Assembly: GCA_023548195.1 (NCBI GenBank)
Contig: JAJHZJ010000014.1
Span: 15,290,718 to 15,354,717, forward strand
Length of the DNA stretch: 64,000 bases
Source of the DNA: Bettongia penicillata ogilbyi
Lineage: Eukaryota; Chordata; Mammalia; Diprotodontia; Potoroidae
Direction of reading: 5' to 3'
Positions 56,165 through 64,000 of the stretch are shown here, one piece after another (within the stretch, counting starts at the first letter, position 1; the number at the start of each line of letters is the position of its first letter). The notes under the pieces were generated by a model. The model saw only the letters and a list, made by a program, of their open reading frames with translations, did not search any database and was not told the origin of the DNA. Both the position numbers and the translations under genes were made by a program.

Positions 56165-58555
56165 ATAAATTTATTTTTCGTTTTCAACGTTCACTTCCAC
56201 AAGATTTTTGAGTCCCATATTTCCTCCCTATCTTTACCCTCCCCCACCCTAAGATAGGGTGTAATCTGATATAGGCTCTACATATACATCCAATTAAAAC
56301 TATTTTCACTTTGCTCATGTTGTAAAGAAGAACCAGAACCAATGGGAGAAACTTTGCTTTGATCTCCATTCAGACTCCATAGTAGTTCTTCTGGATGTGG
56401 GCAGCATTCTCCATCAGGAGTCTTTTGGAGTTGTCTTAGATCCTTGCATTGATAAGAAGAGATCATAGTTAGTAACTGCACAATGTTACAGTTGGTGTGT
56501 ATAGTGTTCTCCTGGTTCTGCTCATTTTACTCAGCATCCGTTCATAGAAGCCTTTCCAGGTTTTTCTGAAGCCATTCTGCTTGTCATTTCTTAGGGAAGA
56601 ATAGTATTCCATCACATTCATATGCCACAACTTGTTCAGCCATTTGTTAGTTGACGAGCATCTCCTCAAATTCTAATTCTTGGCCAACACACAAGAAACT
56701 ACTATAAATATTTTTGTACATGTGGTTCCTTTTCCCATTTGTATGATCTCTTCAGGATGCAGACCTAGCAGTGGTATTGCTGGGTCAAAGGGTATGCACA
56801 GTTTTTGTAGCCTTTTGAACATAGTTCCAAATTGCTCTCCAGAATGGTTGAATCAGTTCACAACTCCATCAACAATACATTAGTGTTCCAATTTTCACTC
56901 TATTTTAGTTTTTACTTTGTTTGAGATCAGGATTGCTACCCCTGCTTTTTTTACTTCAGCTGAGGCATAATATATTCTGCTGCAGCCTTTTACCTTTACT
57001 CAGTGTGTATCCCTCTGTTTCAAATGTGGTTCTTGTAAACAACATGTTATAAGATTGTTTTTTAATCCTTTCTGCTGTCAGGTTCTGTTTTGTAGAAGAG
57101 TTCATCTCATTCACATTCACAGTTATGATTACTATCTGTGTCTTTCTCTCCATCCTATTTCCCTCCTGTTTATGTTTTTCTTTCTCCTTTCTTCCTTTCC
57201 CTCCTCACTAGAGTTTTGCTTCTGACCCCTGTCTCCTTCAATCCAACCTTCCTTCTATCGGTTCTCTCCCTTTTCCTCCTTTTTTCCCTTACTACTTCTT
57301 CCCTCCCTTTTCTTTCCCTTTCCTTTTTTCCTTCCTACTGCTCATAGGGCAAGTTATATTTCTATACCTGAGTATTCTATACCCTTCTTGAGTCAAATCT
57401 GATGAAAGTAAGGGTCAAACAATGCTCACCTCCCTCCTTTCTTTCCCTTTAATGTAATATATTTTTGTGCCTCTTCATGTGATGTAATTTACCCTTTTCT
57501 GCCTCCTCCTTTCCTTTTCTACCAGTAAAATCTCTTCTTACCATTAATTAGATTTTTTTATCATCACATGAAATTTAATTTATACCGATGCCCTCTGTCT
57601 ATGTCTATCCCTTATAAATGTCATAATAAAGACAGGTATTGTTTTCCCATGTAGGGATGTAAACAGTTTAACCTTATTGAATAGCATTTTATTTTCTTTC
57701 CTGCTTGTCTTTTTATACTTCTCTTGAGTCTTGTATTTGAAGATTGAATTTTCTGTTCAACTCTGGTTTTTTCATCAAGAAAGATTAGAATTCTCCTATT
57801 TCATTGAATGTTCATCTCCTCCCCTGAAAGATTATGTTCAGTTTTCTCATGAGTTTCTTGCATCACTCTCATTTGTCTTCTGAATTTCTTAACTTGATTT
57901 TCAAAACCGTTTTTGAGCTCTTCCATGGCCTGAGACAAATTCATATTTTTCTCAGAGGCCTTGGATGTAGGAGCTTTGACTTTGCTGTCTTCTTCTGAGT
58001 GTGTTTCTTAATCTTCCTTGTCACCATAATAACTTCCTATAGAAAGAATTTTTTTACTTTGCTCTTTTGCCCCTTCTGTTACTTGATTTTTAAGTGTTTG
58101 TTAAAGTATGGCTCTGCTTACAGGGTGGAAGGTGCACTATCCCAAGCTTCAGTGGGTTTTTGTAGCTGTTTTCAGAGATACTTCTAGGGACTTGTAAGTT
58201 TTCAGTTCTTTTAAGGTGGTATAATCTAAGAAGAGGTATATTCTACTCTCCTGACCTGTGTTCTATTCTGTGAGCAACCACAAGCACTCTTTTCTGGCTT
58301 GGAGGAGGGTCTCCCCTCCACTGCTGCTACAAAATCTTTTATGCTAGTGCTCCTCCTTGCCCCACGATTGCCATCCAGGGCTGCAACCTAGAGCCAAGTA
58401 TGGGCAAAGCAACAGAGTCCTGCCTCAGTTCTATCAAAAAAACCCTGTAATCCCCTTCTGACCAGTTCTTCAACCCCTTACTATCTGTAGGCTGAAAGTT
58501 CCAGAAGTGCCACTGCCACTACTGCTGCTGATTCAGTCACTCCCAAGGCCTGCTC
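56165..58555 (-). mobile_element. Antisense L1 with ORF2 and ORF1 deletions
   Basis: The reversed 3' UTR (56165-56470) is followed by the ORF2 C-terminus (minus frame 56469-56669, WLNKLWHMNVMEYYSSLRND, RKTWKGFYERMLSKMS). Near 56900 it jumps to the ORF2 start (minus frame 56956-57153, TQIVIITVNVNEMNSSTKQN). The CT-rich spacer (57130-57720), the end of ORF1 (57720-57840), a second jump to the ORF1 N-terminal coil (57845-57990) and the 5' UTR (to about 58555) follow. Both ends of the L1 are present, but most of ORF2 and the RRM part of ORF1 are gone. Confidence 0.85.
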
Positions 58556-59042
58556 TTTGTTTGCTGTGGCCAGGGCTGTGCTGTCCTTATCACTAAACAG
58601 TGTGACTCCATCAGCACTAAGAAGTTGAAATGCACTGTAGGTCTTTGGCCCATAAATATCCTTCAGGGCATCATAAAAGCATTTTGGATTGTTACTGTCA
58701 GTAGAAAACCGAATTTCATCAATTGCCTTACTCAGCTGAGGATCCTTTATCTCTTTAACCTTCACTTGCACTTTACTTTTGATGGAATTAAACTTTACTT
58801 TCTTGGAGAAGCATAAAGTATCTTGCTGATAAACCCTGTGGAGTTCTTGTTTTTCATTTAGCAGCTTCTGAATTTCCCCGTCATTTTTGTCAAAACAGTC
58901 TTGGTGTTTGGGAGTGTTCTAGCCCAGATGAGTAAATGCAGTTCTGTACACTAAGTATTTGAAAGTTGCCCACTTCTTTTCTGCTCCACTGTTGTCAACC
59001 ATGTGTTGGTTCAACTTTCCGTCCAAGTTAGCAAAGTCCCCT
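58556..59042 (-). mobile_element. RTE-type LINE fragment
   Basis: Minus-strand text encodes the linker between endonuclease and reverse transcriptase of an RTE-like element: a CFDKNDGEIQKLLNEKQELH segment (about 58880), KAIDEIRFSTDSNNPKCFYD, ALKDIYGPKTYSAFQLLSAD and GVTLFSDKDS. The FYDALK.IYGP...LLSADG pattern is characteristic (recalled). Near 58555 the frame runs on into L1 5' UTR text, so the 96-residue frame at 58481-58771 is a chimera. Confidence 0.8.
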
Positions 59043-59044
59043 TC

Positions 59045-59757
59045 CCTTGCTTTTTTTTGTTGATTCTTGTTATATTCTAAACCTTTTTTCTTTCTATTAA
59101 GTTTTGTTATTATATTTTCTAACTTTATAAACTATTTTTGGTAATTTGATTGATATGACACTGAATAAGTAAAGACATTTAGTTAAAATTATTCTTTTTA
59201 TTATATTGGCTTGGCCTACCCATAAGCAATTAACAGTTCTTTAATTGCTTAGATCTATCTGTATTTCCATGAAAAGTTTTTATAATTATCTTCATTTGGC
59301 AGGTCGATACTCAAGTGTTTTATATTTTCTGCAGTTATTTTAATGAAATTTCTATTTCCATCTCTTCCTATTGGGTTTTGTTTATAACATATAGAAATAC
59401 TGCTGATTCTGTGAGTTTATTTTATATCCTACAGCATTGCCAAAATTGTTAGTTATTTCAACTCCTTTTTTTAGTTGATTCTCTAGAGTTCTCTAAGTAT
59501 ATCATTATATTGTCTCCAAAGAAAAATAGTTTTGTTGCTTCATTGCCTATTCTTATTTCTTCGTTTTCTTTTTCTTGTCTAATTGCTAAATCTAGCATGT
59601 CTAGCACAATATTGTGTAATAGTGGTGATAATGGGTATCTGTCCTTCACTGCTGATCTTACTGAGAAGGCTTCTGGCATATTCCCGTTATATGGAATGAT
59701 CATTCTGCATTTGCTTTTCAAAATTTTGAACCGTTCTACTCTCCTTAGAGTTTAGGC
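59045..59757 (-). mobile_element. Antisense L1 ORF2 fragment, palm region
   Basis: The minus frame 59458-59721 reads YPLSPLLHNIVLDMLDLAIR, QEKENEEIRIGNEATKLFFF and GDNIMIYLEN, which is the L1 reverse transcriptase palm. The FADD metal-binding box is changed to FGDN, so the enzyme is dead. Reversed downstream ORF2 text ('ggcttggcctacccataagc') lies to the left. Confidence 0.88.
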
Positions 59758-59759
59758 CA

Positions 59760-59995
59760 TCAAACGGTCAACAGGTATTTAATAACTGCCTACTATATGC
59801 CAGGTTCTGTGCTCAACATTGGTAATACTCCTCTGCGCATAGGCAGTATAAATGTTATTGCCAATTTGTGGGTGGAGAAAATGAGGCTGAGGGAAAATAA
59901 TTGCCAGAGCCATGTAACTAATGATTATCAGGGTTGGAATTTGAACATAGGACCCTCCTGTGTCCAAGTCTAGTATTCTTGTAGTATGTTTCCTC
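59760..59995 (-). mobile_element. MIR SINE, diverged
   Basis: The text 'aactgcctactatatgccag', 'ggtggagaaaatgaggctga' and 'gagccatgtaactaatgatt' follows the reversed MIR. Confidence 0.65.
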
Positions 59996-62111
59996 TTATA
60001 CCTGAGCAAGAATCTCCTCTAAAAGATCCCAGGGAAGTGGTCATTTTGTCTCAGGTAGAAGATCTTTAGGGAAGGAAAACTTACCACCACCCAATGTAGC
60101 CCATTCTTCTTTAGAGATAGCTCTTATTGTTAGCAAATATTTGCTTAAATCGTCTCCAGACTTGCCTCTTTGAAATTATCCTTCTTGGCTCCTAGCTCTG
60201 CTCTCTGAGGTCAAGCACAAAAGTATAACTAGTCTTAATTCTGCCACTAAATGTCTGAATTGCCCCTCATGCTGTATTGAATATGAAGATGTGAAAGGAC
60301 CAGCATTTTCTTGACACAGTTCCTTTCCTCCCTCCTAGGACATAAGAAAGCTTTTCTCAAAAGACAGCGAATTTGCTTCCATAACCTGAATGGTTTATGT
60401 GATTATATCCTTCAGATAGCTTCCTTTTCCCATACCTACCCATCAGCTAGCCAACATGAGATGGATCTAAGACAAAGCGGTTCCTGGGTCTTGATTGGTC
60501 CTGCCTTCCCTGATACAGTTTACTCATCATCTATATTTTTTTTAAAAAAGAGTACTGGCCACATGTCATCAAGCCGCTTAGCCTTGGGTGGGATTTCTGA
60601 AACCTCTGTAAGTAACCTTTACCCTGCTTTGCCGACCAGAGGTGTTTCCACATGAGAAACTAAGTGCTGTTGTATCCTGGTTGTGTATCTTTTCTAGGTT
60701 ATATTAAATGTTTAATGACTTTTACATGTTCCTCATTTCATCCCAACATTGAATTTGAACTAAGAGAATGCTGGTGTTAAGAGTCATGCTTCTGACAGAA
60801 AGATTATAGCAAACTCGTGCCAGAAATTTTTAGGGAATCACCCTGAGGTGGTTAACTTTGACAGAGATTTCTCATCCCCTGACTATGTTATTTCAACCAT
60901 GATATTCATTTTCTACATACCTTGTTGAATATCCTGGTTATATTAGGCTGGTTCTAAACACGTTTCCTAGGTTTGGGATATGAGAGAAATGAAATAACCA
61001 AGACACAGGTCAATTAAAAGAAGACAAAGTTTTTGCTTAATAACCTACATGAAAGATACAAAAGCAATTCAAGAATAAAAGTTTCAAGGTTCAAGTCAGA
61101 CATAGGATTTGGGTTCGACATAACTCCCCTTGCCACTCATGATATCTATAAGTATGTCCTGGAAAGGAAGGGTCAAGTCTTCCTCAAAGGGAAATTACAT
61201 TAAATTTCAGTAGCAGTGTGCTTCAGAGGTCTTACACATTTTTGGAGGAAGGGTAGGGAATATCACATCAGCAGAGCAACCTTACTCTGAGTTTCAGTTA
61301 CATTCCTTTGGAGAGTGCCAAGTTCTTTTAATGATCCCATGTTTCTCCTTGAAACAAAAGCCCATCTTTTTAATACTAGTTATCTTTTGGTTTTGTTCTG
61401 TGTTTGTGAGTCATGAAACATTACCGTCTCTAATGAAGTGAAATTGAGGATTATCCAAAAGGCAGTAGAGAGTAGACTGTAACTCATTGTTAACAAGCGT
61501 GGTAGTGAAGAGGTGGTGTAAATAATGCTATTAAAGAAACCTATTAGTGAAAAGGGAGAAAGGCTGCATTTCTGAGAATAACTGCTAGAAGACCCCCCAA
61601 TGTCCATTGACATCCTTACGATGTCAGGAGAAAATGAGGAAAGCCCCTAACACACAGGATGATTTCCCTCTGGTGAATTTAATGGAAAGACTTGGACAAG
61701 AGTTGGATATGGTGGTCAGGCATGGTAGGTTGGAATCAACATTGTTGTGCCAAACAACCATACTGATGAGATTACAGGTCCATTTGGTTATTGAGTATTT
61801 AATTATAGATTAATATAGCTTTATTAACAACAAAGCAGCATTGTAAATAGTTTGAGGTAAAAGTTATAACATTGTTGCTGGATTCCACATACTACCATTA
61901 AAACCATTCTCAATTTCTGAGTCATGTATAGTCTTCTGTAAATTGAAGATCTAGATCCTTGAAAGTTTCTATATTATCACATATTTTACCTTAGGTCAAT
62001 ATGAATTTACAGATTTTTGCTATATAATTAAGGTTTTATAAGTTTACTTTTAAGATTAACTTTAGATCTTTTTCATTTCACATGCTGTTTCATTCTTTTA
62101 AAACATTGTAG
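59996..62111. other. Unclassified intronic sequence
   Basis: No gene, splice-ready exon or repeat that I can name is seen. Parts near 60300-60720 and 61000-61380 have the GC content and trailer-like text of old LTRs, but I could not find matching ends. Confidence 0.35.
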
Positions 62112-62258
62112 GCATTCAAGATGATCAAGTGGTTGAAACAGTTTACAGAGACAGAAAGAGAAATTTACCTTTGGAATTAATAACAGAACTAACTGAGGAA
62201 ACATTTAACAGCATAATAATGAATACTTCTAGCACCATAATATTATTTTATGCTAATT
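62112..62258 (+). CDS. TXNDC16: TXNDC16 coding exon (window exon 9)
   Basis: The exon is 147 nt, after 'aaacattgtag' and before gtaagt. It encodes [40 protein letters not shown] and TIILFYAN plus one base of a Trp codon. TIILFYA is the strand that leads into the active site of a PDI-type thioredoxin domain, and the residues that follow replace the CxxC. NTS is a possible N-glycosylation site. Confidence 0.93.
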
Positions 62259-62953
62259 GTAAGTATATCATTCAAAATAAAAATTGTATTTCAAATTTTA
62301 ATATTGAAATTACTTTTATTTAATATTTTGAATGTAGCTAGAAATAAAACAGAATAGCTTTCATATTTTCTAGATATATTATTTTTTGAAGTGTTTAATT
62401 ATGATTTCATACCTGTCCAGTGTTTAAAAACATCCTAATTATATTTATAGTCTAAAGCCTTATTTTTTCAAAAAGTTTGAATCAGTTATTAAATACGACA
62501 AATTACTAAGAAAATTGGAGAATCCTTTTATAATTTTGTTAATGTATTTTTCTGTTAGAGTACTATATAATTGATAAATAAGACAAGTTGTAGATTTGAT
62601 AGAAGTATGCTATTTAAATTTTGAGAAATTAATTCATCTATTTTTCTATTATCAAGGACAATTTGAGATACTTAATATTTATTTGCCATAACTACTGGAA
62701 TTTTCCAAAAGGTATTAGAATTTTTAAAAACACTTATACAATTAAAAAGTAACAATTTGGTTGAATAACAGAACTTTAACATGTTTTTAAAATGCATTGG
62801 TGATAGCAAGATATTCCTTGTAATAAAATATCATACACTTTTAAGAATATAATTATAAACAATGTAGTAACTATTCAAATACCATATCTATATTGCTATT
62901 ATATGTATATCTATATACATATAGATAATATATCCATTTTTCTTTCTGTGCAG
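62259..62953 (+). other. TXNDC16: Short AT-rich intron
   Basis: No repeat family is recognised in this very AT-rich intron, apart from a small palindromic TATA patch at about 62900-62935. Confidence 0.6.
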
Positions 62954-63013
62954 GGGAAGCAGTGTCCTTGGCATTTTTACAAACCTATATTGATGTGGCA
63001 ATTAAATTGAAAG
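62954..63013 (+). CDS. TXNDC16: TXNDC16 coding exon (window exon 10)
   Basis: The exon is 60 nt, after 'tttctgtgcag' and before gtacag. It completes the Trp codon and encodes EAVSLAFLQTYIDVAIKLK plus one base of a Gly codon. The preceding strand and this helix form a thioredoxin fold in which the site reads FYANWEAVS instead of the PDI-type FYAPWCGHC, so it has no redox cysteines. Further exons must follow outside the window. Confidence 0.92.
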
Positions 63014-63295
63014 GTACAGTACTGTAGTGTAATAATTTCTGATATGTCTATGCTATTTCATATCCAAGAGAAACCTAAGCACACTATGATTATATCTTCA
63101 TAACTAAATTGATGGTACTAAAAATCTTTTATAAAGATGTTATTCAAAATCATTCCATGTAAGCATGGCTTGATAGAAACTAGGTACTTCAGTGTATCTG
63201 TCAACTACTCTATTTGAATGACCAGAGAACCCTGTAGTCATTATATGCCCAGGGTTATATAGTCATCCCTTCATATGCTGGTATTTATTTGGGGT

Positions 63296-63412
63296 ATGTC
63301 TATGTACACATATATATGTACACATATACATATATATGTGTACACACATATACAAATGCATATAGCATTTTTTATATACGTATATATGCTCACGCATATG
63401 TGTATATTAACA
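63296..63412. repeat. TA/CA-rich compound microsatellite
   Basis: Alternating 'tatgtacacatatata' units with both strands similar give short frames in both directions that are not genes. The remaining sequence to 64000 shows no exon or named repeat. Confidence 0.85.
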
Positions 63413-64000
63413 GTCAGACTCTTTGGCTTTGGTACTTCTGTAGTTTGCGGCTCACATAATAACCAAATCACAATCTACAGGGGAAAGAACAGATCTAAAT
63501 TGTGCTGTGTTTCAAAGGGTTGTGTTTTTTTGAAGCCCCTAAAAAGAAAAGAATGCTCTGTTTTGTATTGTTATGATTATTGTGTTAAAATATTATATAC
63601 AACTACAATTACTAATATGACCATAAATCTACTTATTAAGAATTATTAATGTAAGTAATTTATTTGTAGCAATATTATTAATAAGCATGTATTTATTATT
63701 AAGTAGCCGTGAATTGTAAAATAGTAACATGATATAAAGCCAGATTGCCTATACCATACTAGGTACAAATACTAGGTATTTGTGACTGTTGTGATAACAA
63801 AGTAACGCTTTGGCACACAGGTCTCATTAAGTGAGCTCTGCACTGTTGAGTCTCTGTTTGATTTACTCTTGCATTTCCTCCCTGGTGTTGTCAGTATTGT
63901 CAGCTTCTATTGCAGGCTATTGAAGTGATTAGGGTAGGTATTGAAGTTTTGAAGGTTTTTTTTTATCCTTTTGGTTTCTGATATGTTGACTCTATCTTGC

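Larger units (their letters stand above)
1..64000 (+). other. TXNDC16: TXNDC16 gene body, interior exons and introns
   Basis: Ten exons on the + strand (164-237, 1427-1501, 10520-10641, 35536-35626, 38264-38417, 46989-47155, 47522-47582, 53238-53370, 62112-62258, 62954-63013) total 1084 nt and join in one open frame of about 361 residues. Every join has AG before and GT after, and the phases match at all nine junctions. I recognise the protein as TXNDC16/ERp90, an ER-lumen glycoprotein of the PDI group with several thioredoxin-like domains, reported as a partner of the flavoprotein ERFAD (recalled). By memory of the human protein (about 825 residues) these exons cover roughly residues 80-445. 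The signal peptide, promoter and C-terminal domains are outside the window. No stop or frameshift is seen, so the gene looks functional. Confidence 0.9.

Noticed and set aside
58481..58771. 96-residue minus frame as one protein
   Set aside because: Its first part is RTE LINE linker and its last part is L1 5' UTR; the junction near 58555 makes it a chance fusion.
60311..60655. 114-residue + frame in the long intron before window exon 9
   Set aside because: It has no splice borders in phase, contains a low-complexity T/A run, and exons 8 and 9 already join in phase without it.
1..64000. A novel multi-gene biological system
   Set aside because: Apart from TXNDC16 exons, every coding signal traces to LINE proteins; no cluster of unrelated host or foreign genes is present.

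Overview
This window is vertebrate nuclear DNA, almost certainly from a marsupial. It lies inside one multi-exon protein-coding gene. Ten short exons on the + strand, all with AG/GT borders and unbroken phase, encode about 361 continuous residues that I recognise as the N-terminal and middle part of TXNDC16 (ERp90), an endoplasmic-reticulum protein of the protein disulfide isomerase group. The window opens and closes within introns, so the first and last exons of the gene lie outside it. The marsupial assignment is recalled knowledge: the L1 ORF1 type, the abundant tRNA-derived SINE with its 'gcagctaggtg' head, and an RTE-derived SINE all fit a marsupial. I cannot name the species.

Layout. 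1-10641: three exons, one L1, and a near-complete CR1-group LINE with endonuclease and reverse transcriptase remnants. 10642-35535: one giant intron of about 24.9 kb that is nearly all L1. It contains an inverted (twin-primed) L1 and a nested stack in which one antisense L1 (about 23650-30795) is broken by a solo LTR, a half-L1 (ORF1-only) element, an RTE SINE and a younger L1 tail. 35536-38417: two exons. 38418-46988: a mixture of LTR-like, CR1, hAT, SINE, L1 and Tigger-like elements. 46989-47582: two exons. 47583-53237: a CR1 fragment, a rearranged L1, a class-II-like solo LTR and a hAT element with a perfect 8-bp target duplication. 53238-53370: one exon. 53371-62111: an intact-reading L1/HAL1 ORF1 that appears to have inserted without the usual L1 hallmarks, then more L1 and RTE pieces. 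62112-63013: two exons, then intron to the end.

The only host protein is TXNDC16. Its fourth thioredoxin-like domain starts at the last two exons and carries FYANWEAVS where catalytic PDI domains have a CxxC, so this domain cannot do dithiol exchange here. Everything else is transposon-derived. Nearly all L1 pieces are antisense to the gene, whereas all CR1-group pieces are in sense. No L1 copy that still has both flanks of ORF2 keeps the reverse transcriptase catalytic core. I found no operon, CRISPR, phage or other dedicated defence or biosynthetic system. The most interesting signals are the transposon architectures and the placement of repeats next to exons.
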